Shown here: positions 25,642-34,589 of the stretch, piece after piece
Numbering within the stretch: position 1 is the first letter of the stretch
How the letters are laid out: every line of letters starts with the position of its first letter
Assembly: GCF_003719335.1 (NCBI RefSeq)
Contig: NZ_RIAS01000002.1
Span: 186,001-250,000, forward strand
DNA length: 64,000 nt
Direction: 5' to 3'
Source: Paenibacillus amylolyticus
GTDB lineage: Bacteria > Bacillota > Bacilli > Paenibacillales > Paenibacillaceae
The notes under the pieces: generated by a model
The model's input: only the letters and a program-made list of their open reading frames with translations
Told to the model about the DNA's origin: nothing
Database searches by the model: none
Made by a program: the position numbers and the translations under genes

Positions 25642-26718
25642 ATGAAGAAATGGATCAGCATCATCACTACGATTGTACTTATGGCAGGCGCAGGATACTG
25701 GGTATATGAGAAATACAAACCCCAGCCCGAAGCGCCAGTTGAAATTCCACCGCCCATCACCTTTGATGTGACGCAGGAGACGATGACACAAACCATTCAA
25801 GTGAAAGGGAAATCGGTCTATACCGAGCAGACGGACGTGTTTGCACCGTATGCTTCTAACATCAAGCAGTGGTATGTCAAGAACGGGGAGCAGGTGAAAA
25901 AAGGGGACATTCTGTTCACGCTCGATACGTCGGCATTACAGACAGAAGTGAGTCAGATGCAAAGTGATCTGGATAAGGCCCGGTTAGATGTGGAAATGAA
26001 TCAGATCAGCATCGACCAGGCGGGCATGACTGAGACGTTAGGTGTAACGGAAGAGGAACGCAAAAAAGCATTCGCAGACCGGGAGAGCAAACGTCTGGCG
26101 AACGAGCTGAGCCAGAAGGCTTTGGTTCTCAAAGAGCAGGAGATCCGAAAGAAGCAGGACGTCATGAGCAAGGCAGTGGTGCATGCTGCGACTACGGGTA
26201 TATTTCAGTTGAACGATCAGGATAACAAAACACGGGCAGTTACGGAAGGGCAGTTAATCGGCTCAATCACGAATACGGGCAAAATGAAATTCATGACTAT
26301 TGTTGGTGAGGAAGAAATGTTCAAGCTGAAGGAGGGCATGCCAGTACAGGTGCGCATGAGTGCGCAGAAGGATCTGAAATTTACCGGAAAAGTAAGCAAG
26401 GTGTCCAAGTTTGCCCGAAAAAGCACGGATACCGATCTGAAGCAGGCCTCTCAGTTTGATGTTGTCATTGATCTGAAGCCGGATGCTCGCATGTATGGTG
26501 GTGTCAGTCTGGAAGGGGACATCGAAACGATGCGCAAGGACAAGGTGACGGCCGTATCGAGTCTTGCCATTATGCGTGACCAGCCCGAACCTTACGTGTT
26601 ACTGGATAAAGGGAACGGACAGACGGAGCAGCAAGCGGTTAAGACAGGTATGGAATCTGGAGATAAAACCGAGGTTGTTAGTGGTTTGAAGCCAGGGGAT
26701 GTTGTGGTTATCCCATAG
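25642..26718 (+). CDS. Membrane fusion (adaptor) protein, MacA/HlyD type
   Basis: 358 residues: N-terminal membrane anchor (about 4-22), barrel-sandwich half-motif (YASNIKQWYVKNGEQVKKGD near 72), a coiled-coil hairpin (about 95-165), then the second lipoyl half and a beta-barrel. The length and order match MacA-type adaptors, which in Gram-positive bacteria couple to MacB-like permeases without an outer-membrane partner. It is the last gene of the pump operon and is followed by a terminator. Confidence 0.87.
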   Translation: MKKWISIITTIVLMAGAGYWVYEKYKPQPEAPVEIPPPITFDVTQETMTQTIQVKGKSVYTEQTDVFAPYASNIKQWYVKNGEQVKKGDILFTLDTSALQTEVSQMQSDLDKARLDVEMNQISIDQAGMTETLGVTEEERKKAFADRESKRLANELSQKALVLKEQEIRKKQDVMSKAVVHAATTGIFQLNDQDNKTRAVTEGQLIGSITNTGKMKFMTIVGEEEMFKLKEGMPVQVRMSAQKDLKFTGKVSKVSKFARKSTDTDLKQASQFDVVIDLKPDARMYGGVSLEGDIETMRKDKVTAVSSLAIMRDQPEPYVLLDKGNGQTEQQAVKTGMESGDKTEVVSGLKPGDVVVIP

Positions 26719-26727
26719 AAGGAGGTT

Positions 26728-26767
26728 AAAGCTTATTGCGGTTTTGTGCCGTAATGAGCTTTTTCTA
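26728..26767 (+). terminator. Terminator after the pump operon
   Basis: AAAGCTTATTGCGG pairs (with wobbles) with CCGTAATGAGCTTT and runs into TTTTT. Confidence 0.75.
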
Positions 26768-26836
26768 TTGCGACAGAGAGGAGCAAATTCCTTCTTTTTA
26801 TGTGGAAAAAAATATAATTTAATTTATATAATTCAA

Positions 26837-26865
26837 TTTACAGTAATATTTACATGTCGTATAAT
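26837..26865 (+). promoter_or_regulatory. Sigma-A promoter of the GH6 cellulase gene
   Basis: TTTACA (26837-26842), a 17-base spacer and TATAAT (26860-26865): a near-consensus promoter. It implies an mRNA leader of about 360 bases before the cellulase start. The leader holds two extra ribosome-binding-like sequences (near 26876 and 27111) with only short open frames behind them. Confidence 0.7.
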
Positions 26866-26925
26866 CACACTATAAGGAGGTGAACAAGGAGTCATACGCG
26901 AGATCAAACTTTTTTAAAGTTTAAA

Positions 26926-26940
26926 TGGAAAGCGCTTACG
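26926..26940 (+). promoter_or_regulatory. Candidate CcpA (cre) site in the cellulase leader
   Basis: TGGAAAGCGCTTACG has the palindromic core AAAGCGCTT of cre sites, with mismatches at both edge positions. It lies about 55 bases downstream of the likely transcription start, where CcpA acts as a roadblock; a secreted cellulase is a typical catabolite-repressed gene. Confidence 0.45.
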
Positions 26941-27230
26941 CGAAGTTAGTTTGTATTCAACGTTCTCTTTACACTTTCAATCCCAAGAACCAGAATCAAC
27001 TAAGCCACCACGTTCTACTCTCATGATTCTACCCCCTCACAAGCTCACACAGCAATTCTACTGAAAACACCCGACGTTTATTTGCTCTTTAACTTAAGCC
27101 CTTTTAATTATGGAGGTGACCCGAAACACCACACATTCTTTCATGCACTTTGTGCCATGCATCCTGCTTCTACACAGAGGAACAGCAGACATGAGTCGAG
27201 TCCAATCTTATCTAAGGGAAAGGTGGAACT

Positions 27231-29672
27231 ATGAAGAAAACATTGAAAACTAAATCAAGAGGCCAGAAGTTGCTGCGTAAAGGTGTAAAACAAATGATGG
27301 CAGCTGCGCTGCTTGCAGCAGGGATCTTCCCTGGCATGTCTCCAGGTGTGACACAGGCAGCAGAGGCACATGTGAATAATCCGTTTGTCGGCGCTACGGC
27401 GTATCTTAATGAGGACTACTCTGCACTAGTGGATACCTCTATTGCACTCACCAGTGATGCTTCACTGAAAGCGAAGATGGAAACGGTAAAATCCTATCCT
27501 ACCGCGGTATGGATTGACCGTATTGCAGCTATTTACGGTGGGGCCGAGAATGCTGGTCGCAAGAGCGTGGAAGAGCATCTGGATGCAGTTCTCGCTCAGA
27601 AGAAGCCAGGCGTACCTATTACAGCTTCCTTCGTTATCTATAACTTGCCGGGTCGGGACTGTCATGCCCTTGCATCTAACGGGGAGCTTCCTTTAACGCA
27701 AGCGGCTTTGCAGACGTATAAAACGGATTACATTGACGTGATCGCAGATATTTTTGCTGACCCCAAATATCAGGACATCCGCATTATCGCGATAATTGAG
27801 CCAGATAGTTTGCCTAACCTGGTAACCAATCTGAGCACACCAGCTTGTGGTCAAGCGGCTTCAACGGGGATTTATGAAGCTGGGATTAAATATACGTTGG
27901 ACAAGCTCCATGCGATTCCGAACGTATACAACTATCTCGATATCGGTCACTCCGGCTGGCTCGGATGGGATAACAACCGTTCTGGAGCGGTCGCGCTCTA
28001 TACCGATGTAGTGGGGGATACGCTTGGTGGGCTGAGCAGTGCAGATGGATTCATTACGAATACTGCCAATACCACACCACTGGCTGAACCAAACCTGACC
28101 AACCCGGATCTGAACATCGGTGGACAACCGATCCGTTCAGCGAAGTTCTATGAATGGAATCCGTACTTTGACGAAACCGATTTCACAGCAAAGTTGTATT
28201 CTGATTTCGTACAAGCAGGATGGCCAGCGAGCACAGGTTTCCTCATTGATACCAGCCGTAACGGATGGGGCGGGGTGAATCGTCCAGCTACAGCTACAGG
28301 CAGCAATATCAATGATTATGTGAATTCCGGTCGGGTGGATCGCCGGGAGCACCGGGGTAACTGGTGTAATGCAAGCGGAGCAGGTATCGGAGAAGCGCCT
28401 AAGGCGGCTCCAGGACCTGCGCATCTGGATGCCTATGTATGGGTGAAACCGCCAGGCGAATCCGATGGCTCCAGTTCTGAAATTCCGAACAATGAGGGTA
28501 AAGGCTTTGACCGGATGTGTGACCCAACGTATACAACGAAAGATGGAGTGCTGACTGGCGCATTGCCTAACGCACCGGTATCAGGTCACTGGTTCCATGA
28601 TCAGTTCGTACAACTGGTGAAGAACTCCTTCCCTGTACTCTCTGAGAATGGTGGAGGTAACCCTCCAGGTGGAAACACAGCACCGGCAGCTCCTGCTACG
28701 GTAACAGCTACGGCTGGTAATGCTCAAGTGACGTTGACATGGGCGGCATCGACAGGTGCGACCAGTTATACGGTAAAACGTGCGCTGACGGCATCCGGTC
28801 CGTTTGTAACGGTTGCTGCCAATGTCAGCGGAACAACCTACACCAACACGGGCTTGACGAATGGTACAACGTACTATTATGTCGTGACAGCAAGTAATGC
28901 GGCAGGCGAGAGTGTGAACTCTGCATCTGCTATGGCAACACCGGCAGCCGTTGCAACGGCTCCAGCGGCACCAACGGCGTTGACAGCAACAGCTGGCAAT
29001 GCGCAGGTGAGCCTGGCATGGACAGCCTCGGCAGGTGCGACCAGCTACAACGTGAAACGTGCGCTGACTGCTGCGGGTCCATTCACGACGATTGCATCCA
29101 ATGTAACGGCAACGTCGTATATCAACACATCTCTCACCAATGGCACAACTTACTATTATGTGGTGAGTGCGGTGAATGCAGTTGGGCAAAGTGCTAATTC
29201 TGCGGTAGCTTCTGCGACACCAGCAGGTGTGGTTGTACCAACTAGTAATCTGGTGGTGCAATATCGTGCAGGGGATACGAATGCAACGGATAACCAGATC
29301 AGACCGTTGTTCAACATCAAAAACCTGGGTAGCACCGCAGTAAATCTGAGCGATTTGAAACTTCGTTATTATTTCACCAAAGAAGGTTCAGCGGCAATGG
29401 ATTCAGCTATTGACTGGGCCGTGGTTGGCGCAGCGAACATTGACCGTACCTTTGGAGATGGATATGTTGAGCTGAGCTTCAAGTCCGGCGCAGGAAGCAT
29501 TGCTGCGGGCGGGCAATCAGGAGATATTCAGCTTCGCATGTTCAAAACGGACTGGTCCAACTTTGACGAGAGCGATGACTATTCCTATGATCCAACCAAA
29601 ACATCCTATCAGGATTGGGATAAAGTCACGCTCTATCAAGGCGGCAGCCTTGTATGGGGAATTGAGCCTTAA
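27231..29672 (+). CDS. Secreted GH6 cellulase (exoglucanase type) with two FnIII domains and CBM3
   Basis: 813 residues. A long signal peptide with a basic N-terminus ends near TQAAEA. The GH6 catalytic domain spans about 50-465: VIYNLPGRDCHALASNGE matches the first GH6 signature (with an unusual His after the Cys) and IIAIIEPDSLP the second, with the catalytic Asp in each. A Gly/Pro linker then leads to two FnIII modules (about 480-570 and 575-665) and a C-terminal CBM3 (about 675-813; LVVQYRAGDTNATDNQIRP and YQDWDKVTLYQGGSLVWGIEP). GH6 enzymes cleave cellulose with inversion; the long loop regions suggest a cellobiohydrolase. AAAGGTGG precedes the ATG. Confidence 0.93.
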   Translation: MKKTLKTKSRGQKLLRKGVKQMMAAALLAAGIFPGMSPGVTQAAEAHVNNPFVGATAYLNEDYSALVDTSIALTSDASLKAKMETVKSYPTAVWIDRIAAIYGGAENAGRKSVEEHLDAVLAQKKPGVPITASFVIYNLPGRDCHALASNGELPLTQAALQTYKTDYIDVIADIFADPKYQDIRIIAIIEPDSLPNLVTNLSTPACGQAASTGIYEAGIKYTLDKLHAIPNVYNYLDIGHSGWLGWDNNRSGAVALYTDVVGDTLGGLSSADGFITNTANTTPLAEPNLTNPDLNIGGQPIRSAKFYEWNPYFDETDFTAKLYSDFVQAGWPASTGFLIDTSRNGWGGVNRPATATGSNINDYVNSGRVDRREHRGNWCNASGAGIGEAPKAAPGPAHLDAYVWVKPPGESDGSSSEIPNNEGKGFDRMCDPTYTTKDGVLTGALPNAPVSGHWFHDQFVQLVKNSFPVLSENGGGNPPGGNTAPAAPATVTATAGNAQVTLTWAASTGATSYTVKRALTASGPFVTVAANVSGTTYTNTGLTNGTTYYYVVTASNAAGESVNSASAMATPAAVATAPAAPTALTATAGNAQVSLAWTASAGATSYNVKRALTAAGPFTTIASNVTATSYINTSLTNGTTYYYVVSAVNAVGQSANSAVASATPAGVVVPTSNLVVQYRAGDTNATDNQIRPLFNIKNLGSTAVNLSDLKLRYYFTKEGSAAMDSAIDWAVVGAANIDRTFGDGYVELSFKSGAGSIAAGGQSGDIQLRMFKTDWSNFDESDDYSYDPTKTSYQDWDKVTLYQGGSLVWGIEP

Positions 29673-29730
29673 GGTTATATATTTGGTGATTTAGTGCTAA
29701 GGTACGTGTGAGTCTACGCACAACTTATCA

Positions 29731-29782
29731 AAACAGAGCTGTTTTCTGGTCATCCATTGACCGGAGGCAGCTCTGTTTTTTT
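29731..29782 (+). terminator. Terminator of the cellulase gene
   Basis: AACAGAGCTG pairs with CAGCTCTGTT, with an inner GGTCA/TGACC stem, followed by a run of eight Ts. Repeat copy B begins at the very next base. Confidence 0.88.
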
Positions 29783-29977
29783 CTAACGATCAAAGGAGAG
29801 CTTATTTGGCGAAAAAGAGGCATGATGAAATTCTAACGATCCGTAGCGACGCTATTTTGATGAATTTCGGTAGTTTTGATGGGATTTGCCTCGTTTGGGG
29901 TGAAATAAGCTTACTGGTGATCGTTAGAATTCAAAAGTGGTTTAAAACGACTGAATAAGCTCCGTGGTGATCGTTAG
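29783..29977. repeat. 195-bp nested inverted repeat element, copy B
   Basis: CTAACGATC at 29783 and 29833, GATCGTTAG at 29919 and 29969: offsets 50, 86 and 50, identical to copies A, C and D. It begins directly after the cellulase terminator tail. Sequence between the modules is largely different from the other copies. No target-site duplication is obvious. Confidence 0.9.
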
Positions 29978-30440
29978 CATTTATAGCATGAGCGAGTTTA
30001 TGGAAAAAGCATAATTGGATGAATGAGCTTGGAGCGCTATCAGACGGTTGGGAAGAATGAGCTATAATGATCAGATTGTGGTAACTGTTCATATTCTATC
30101 GTGGCACACTTTGACCGAGATACACTGAATATTGATCGTTTTGCACGGATATTTGCCTTCGGTTAGGCAGTAAGGATGTCTATAATAGTACCCGATGGAT
30201 GACAACTTTTGCTTCAAATGAAGTGAATAGAAGGGAAGGGGGATTGGAGAGACAAGAGAAAGCAGTACATCTGGCTAACTGGATTCTCTTTTGAACATTA
30301 GTTTTGTAAGCGCAATCATTTTTCCTTTGATGTATGACCATGCCTGACAATGACCTTAATATGAACACAAACACAAATATGAACATGAACATAATTCAGG
30401 CAGAAGTATCATTACCCATTCTAACCAGGGAGAGTGAAGG
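29978..30440 (+). promoter_or_regulatory. Upstream region of the PL11 gene with TATAAT and a cre-like site
   Basis: No gene is seen in this 463-base stretch. TATAAT at 30181-30186 is a plausible minus-10, although its minus-35 is weak, and would give an mRNA leader of about 250 bases. Inside that leader TGTAAGCGCAATCA at 30305-30318 matches the cre consensus (WTGNAANCGNWNNCW) fully. A run of ATGAACA/ACACAAA-type short repeats follows at 30360-30393. Confidence 0.5.
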
Positions 30441-32951
30441 TTGATGATCTTAAGATCAGTAAACGGTACCGGTCATGAGTCCGGTTCAGACTTCCATACT
30501 AGCAGTACCATTAATTCAGACAGTCCCGGCAAAGTCTCTTCCCGCAGTCCCAACAGTCGAAGCACTCGCAGCAAACGAACAAAACGATCGCGCATGCCTC
30601 TCGGGGCCAAAGTGCTCTCTTCTGCACTCAGCTTGGCTTTAATTCTTATTGGAAATGCCGGAATCAGTGGAGCCGATGCATCCCAATCCCAATCTCAGGG
30701 GAATGGTGCTATGGAAGTAGACATGTATGCCAAAGACAAAGGAGGCAGCCATGGGAAAGATATTCAACTAGAGAAGCTGGATCGCGGGCTGGTAGCGGCT
30801 TCGACGTCCGAAGGTGTTTTTCTAAGCTGGAGATTACTTGGGGACGAGGCAACAGGGTACAACGATAAGGGGCTGACCGGGACGGATTTCAACGTTTATC
30901 GGAATGGCAAAAAAATTGCAACGGTCACAGACAGCACGAACTATGTGGACAACTCAGGCAAGACATCCTCACGTTATGAAGTTGCCGCAGTGAATAGCAA
31001 AGGCAAAGAAAGCAAACGCAGCGCATCCGTTAAACCTTGGGCGAACGGGTATGTGGATATTCCTTTGCAAAAGCCGGCTGACGGTGTAACACCTGTAGGG
31101 GAAGCTTACACCTACAGTGCTAATGACATGAGTGTTGGTGATGTGGACGGGGATGGTCAGTACGAGTTTTTTGTGAAGTGGGACCCCTCCAATGCCAAGG
31201 ACGTGTCGCAAAAAGGATATACCGGCAACACCTACGTGGATTGTTATACGCTGGATGGACAACTGCTGTACCGGATCGATCTCGGGGTTAACATCCGTGC
31301 GGGAGCACATTATACGCAGATGCTTGTCTATGATTTTGATGGAGATGGCAAGGCTGAACTGATGTTCAAGACCGCTCCGGCCACGCAAATCATCAAGTAC
31401 AACAAAAAGGGCAAACCAACCTCACAAAAGTATATCACACTGCCGAAGGAAGATCGCAAGGCCGGGGTGACACATCAGGACGATTATCGCCTCAGTGCAG
31501 AGGGGTACTATGACCATGTGGTCGATATGTTCCGTAACTGGCATAAACACGAAGAGGTTGTGAAAGGAAACTGGCCAGCGACACTGGAAGAGGCATTCGG
31601 GATTGAGAAGAAGTACAACTATCCGTTATCCCAGCAGGATGCGGAAAGCTTGGCTGATTATTTTATCGATATATACGCACCGCAGCGGAGCGCTCGCAAT
31701 GAACTGCGCAAGTTTGAAGGGTTTATTGTGGACGGTCCGGAGTATATTACTGTGTTCGAGGGGAAGTCGGGAAAAGAATTACAGACTGTCCCGTATGAGC
31801 CGGAACGTCATGATGACGGTCTGATGTGGGGTGACTATGCGATGGCGCGCATTGAACCGGCAAACCGGGTTGATCGTTTCCTGGCGGGGGTTGCGTACCT
31901 GGATGGTAAGAAACCGTCTGCGATTTTTGCGCGTGGATATTACACTCGATCCACCATGGCTGCCTATAACTGGGATGGCAAGAAACTGAAAAAAGAGTGG
32001 ATGGTAGACAGTGGCTGGACACCGATGAAGAATCCATTCAATGATGGGCCGCACGGTGTGGACGGCACAGACACGCAGTATGGTTCAATTACAACACAAG
32101 GCGCCCATTATTTCAGTGTGGCGGATGTAGACGGTGACGGCAAACAGGAGATCATCTATGGTTCGGCTACGATTGACCACGATGGTAGTGTGTTGTACAG
32201 TTCCACTGATGTGATGCCGCCCGAGAGTGCTGCACCGGGCACGATTGCCCGTCTGGGACACGGAGATGCACTGCATGTTGCGGATATCGACCCGGATCGC
32301 CCGGGACTGGAGATCTTTATGGTGCATGAGGGCGGACCTTGGGCGCCATATGGATATTCCCTGCGTGATGCGAAGACCGGAGAAGTGATTTATGGCGGAT
32401 ATACAGGCAAAGATACTGGACGTGGCATGGTCGGAGATGTCGATCCAACACGGCGCGGGCTAGAGACATGGGCTGTTGGATTATGGACGGCACAAGGTGA
32501 AAAAATAAGTGATCAGGCGCCCGGAACCAATATGAGTATTCGCTGGGCCGCCGACATGACCACCCAAATCGTAGACGGTGCCATCGATGTCACACCTACA
32601 ATTAAAGACTGGACACGCGGCACAGTGCTGACCGCGACAGGAACCTTAACCAATAACCACACAAAAGGTACACCATCGCTGGTTGCCGATGTATTCGGAG
32701 ACTGGCGTGAGGAGATGCTGGTGCGTACAGCCGACAGTTCAGCGATCCGCATCTATCTGAGCACCGAGAAAACAAATCGCAAGCTGTATACGCTCATGCA
32801 TGATGCGATGTATCGTGTAGGCATTGCTGGACAGAACAGCGGGTATAACCAGCCTTCGTATCCTTCCTTCTACATGGCATCGGATATCGATTGGTCGAAG
32901 GTGACACTTCCAAACTTCTATACCCCTGGGAAAGGCAAAGGGGCTAAGTAA
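30441..32951 (+). CDS. Secreted rhamnogalacturonan lyase, family PL11 (YesW/YesX type)
   Basis: 836 residues. An unusually long Ser/Arg-rich N-terminus (about 50 residues) precedes the hydrophobic signal segment (MPLGAKVLSSALSLALILIG). The mature domain begins with EKLDRGLVAA and an FnIII-like region, then the eight-bladed propeller of PL11 with repeated metal-binding DVDGDG-type loops (VGDVDGDGQYEFFVKW, YDFDGDGKAELMFKT, VADVDGDGKQEIIYGS). PL11 enzymes cleave the rhamnogalacturonan-I backbone of pectin by beta-elimination. An ATG at 30444 is equally possible; either would still leave the long pre-signal extension. A strong terminator follows. Confidence 0.92.
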   Translation: MMILRSVNGTGHESGSDFHTSSTINSDSPGKVSSRSPNSRSTRSKRTKRSRMPLGAKVLSSALSLALILIGNAGISGADASQSQSQGNGAMEVDMYAKDKGGSHGKDIQLEKLDRGLVAASTSEGVFLSWRLLGDEATGYNDKGLTGTDFNVYRNGKKIATVTDSTNYVDNSGKTSSRYEVAAVNSKGKESKRSASVKPWANGYVDIPLQKPADGVTPVGEAYTYSANDMSVGDVDGDGQYEFFVKWDPSNAKDVSQKGYTGNTYVDCYTLDGQLLYRIDLGVNIRAGAHYTQMLVYDFDGDGKAELMFKTAPATQIIKYNKKGKPTSQKYITLPKEDRKAGVTHQDDYRLSAEGYYDHVVDMFRNWHKHEEVVKGNWPATLEEAFGIEKKYNYPLSQQDAESLADYFIDIYAPQRSARNELRKFEGFIVDGPEYITVFEGKSGKELQTVPYEPERHDDGLMWGDYAMARIEPANRVDRFLAGVAYLDGKKPSAIFARGYYTRSTMAAYNWDGKKLKKEWMVDSGWTPMKNPFNDGPHGVDGTDTQYGSITTQGAHYFSVADVDGDGKQEIIYGSATIDHDGSVLYSSTDVMPPESAAPGTIARLGHGDALHVADIDPDRPGLEIFMVHEGGPWAPYGYSLRDAKTGEVIYGGYTGKDTGRGMVGDVDPTRRGLETWAVGLWTAQGEKISDQAPGTNMSIRWAADMTTQIVDGAIDVTPTIKDWTRGTVLTATGTLTNNHTKGTPSLVADVFGDWREEMLVRTADSSAIRIYLSTEKTNRKLYTLMHDAMYRVGIAGQNSGYNQPSYPSFYMASDIDWSKVTLPNFYTPGKGKGAK

Positions 32952-33000
32952 GACTGTCAGCTTAGATTAGAAAGAGAAATGATGTAAGCTAACCGCAAAT

Positions 33001-33056
33001 AGCTCTGGAATTCGCTTCTGTGTAATGATAACGCAGAGACATTCCAGAGCTTTTTT
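33001..33056. terminator. Terminator of the PL11 gene
   Basis: GCTCTGGAAT pairs with ATTCCAGAGC, with an inner CTTCTGTGT/ACGCAGAG pairing, followed by TTTTTT. It may also serve the phosphatase gene arriving from the right. Confidence 0.85.
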
Positions 33057-33066
33057 GTACATCCAA

Positions 33067-33690
33067 CTACTTCTCCAAGTTTTCGCTCAAGTGTGTTGCG
33101 GAAGCGAACGATTCCAGCGTATATTGACCGTCCTTAACCAGTAACTTGGTGATGGAACACTCGGGAACGAGACGTTTCTGTTCAACCAGGAAATTCGGAT
33201 GCCATCGGTTCAGTTCTTGTTCGGCAAAGGTCTGCACCAGGAAATCGGTAATTAGACCGCCATGCGTAGCCAAAACAATATGACTGCCGGATGGCGCATG
33301 CGCAGCCAATTCGTCTAGCAAAGAGGCCAGCCGTGTACCTGCCTGTTTGGCGGAGTCACCAACATGTGGAATAAATTCAGGGTTTGCTGTACACTGGTCC
33401 CACAAGGCTACGAATTGTTCAAAGGTCTGCTTAGGATCATCACCCCAATTGGCTCGCTCACGCAAGCGTGCATCTTCCGAGACGTCAGACCCGGTTAGGG
33501 AAGCAATCGCTTCGGCGGTTTCCTGTGCTCTCCGGAGTGGACTCGCTATGATCCGGTGGATGGGATATGGAGCGTTCGAAAAATGCCGGGCGGTCAATTG
33601 AGCCTGACGGCTGCCTACAGAAGTAAGTGGCACGTCGCCAATATCACTTTTTTTGACACCATGTCTGACCAGATAAAAGGTTGTACTCAT
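33067..33690 (-). CDS. Histidine phosphatase family protein (phosphoglycerate-mutase-like)
   Basis: 207 residues. The catalytic RHG motif is in FYLVRHGVKKS near residue 10; SPLRRAQETAEAI near 50 supplies the second Arg, and VLATHGGLITD near 140 the second His. This identifies the branch-1 histidine phosphatase fold, which covers phosphatases of small molecules and proteins; the substrate is not predictable. GAAGGAG precedes the ATG by 11 bases. It is a single gene convergent with PL11. Confidence 0.85.
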   Translation of the reverse strand: MSTTFYLVRHGVKKSDIGDVPLTSVGSRQAQLTARHFSNAPYPIHRIIASPLRRAQETAEAIASLTGSDVSEDARLRERANWGDDPKQTFEQFVALWDQCTANPEFIPHVGDSAKQAGTRLASLLDELAAHAPSGSHIVLATHGGLITDFLVQTFAEQELNRWHPNFLVEQKRLVPECSITKLLVKDGQYTLESFASATHLSENLEK

Positions 33691-33892
33691 GACATGAAAT
33701 CTCCTTCAACGGTGGATTTTGAGATGACATAATAATGATATGATGAGTTTACACTAAAAAGCTTATAGGAACTGAACTTCTCGATCCATTACAGGATTAT
33801 GAATAGTTTAGATGTACTTTGGCATTGCTGCAATACACGCAGATTGCGTTTGCTTAATGCGAATGACTATCCATTACAATTTGGAGGATATC

Positions 33893-34510
33893 ATGATGAA
33901 AAAATTGTTTTTGTCTTCTTCTTTTGTTGACACAGCAAGCTTGTTGAACACACTGGAAGCAACGTTAACCGGAAGAACCGTCACCTTTATTCCGACAGCG
34001 GCGGTTCCTGAGACATATGATGCATATGTTCATGCGGGCAGACAGGCCCTTGAGAAGTGGGGACTTATTGTACAAGAGTTGGAAGTATCCACGGCATCTT
34101 CTGAAGAAGTAGCAGCCAAGTTGCAACAAAGCGACCTAATCTATGTGTCGGGTGGCAATACCTTTTTCCTGTTACAGGAGCTTCGCAGAAGCGGGGCAGC
34201 CAAGTGGATTCAGGCTCACATTCAAGAGGGGAAAATGTATATCGGAGAGTCGGCAGGTTCCATCATTCTCGCCCCTGATATTGCATATGTGAAGGCCATG
34301 GATGATTGCGCTGCAGCACCAGACTTGTCCAGTTACGAAGGGCTGAATGCCATTGATTTTTATCCCGTGCCGCATGTGGGTTGCGCCCCATTCGTAGAGT
34401 CAGCAGCTCAGGTTATGGATGAGTATCAGTCCACATTGCCTCTCGTGCCTATAACGAACTCCCAGGTTATTATCATGGATGGAGAGCAGTACCGGATTAG
34501 TAACATTTAA
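33893..34510 (+). CDS. Peptidase E-like serine peptidase (family S51)
   Basis: 205 residues, close to PepE size. The nucleophile motif GESAGS near residue 120 and the preceding YVSGGNTFFLL near 85 are the S51 hallmarks (Ser nucleophile at the strand-helix elbow of a class I amidotransferase-like fold). Members cleave Asp-X dipeptides or degrade cyanophycin; exact specificity is unknown. TTGGAGG lies 6 bases before ATG 33893; the frame is open to 33812 without a better site. Confidence 0.82.
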   Translation: MMKKLFLSSSFVDTASLLNTLEATLTGRTVTFIPTAAVPETYDAYVHAGRQALEKWGLIVQELEVSTASSEEVAAKLQQSDLIYVSGGNTFFLLQELRRSGAAKWIQAHIQEGKMYIGESAGSIILAPDIAYVKAMDDCAAAPDLSSYEGLNAIDFYPVPHVGCAPFVESAAQVMDEYQSTLPLVPITNSQVIIMDGEQYRISNI

Positions 34511-34589
34511 CGTCGATTTAAATGATCTTTATTCAAAATAGAGCGAATACATCTGCATGCCATATCGCGCTTGAAGGGAGGTTGTAGGG

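Noticed and set aside
27110-27256. 48-codon frame overlapping the cellulase start, with its own GGAGG
   Set aside because: The GGAGG lies inside its own first codons, so it is not a ribosome binding site for that ATG; no supporting motif.
28581-29261. Cys-rich 226-codon frame antisense to the FnIII repeats of the cellulase
   Set aside because: The composition reflects the Thr/Ala codons of the FnIII modules read backward.
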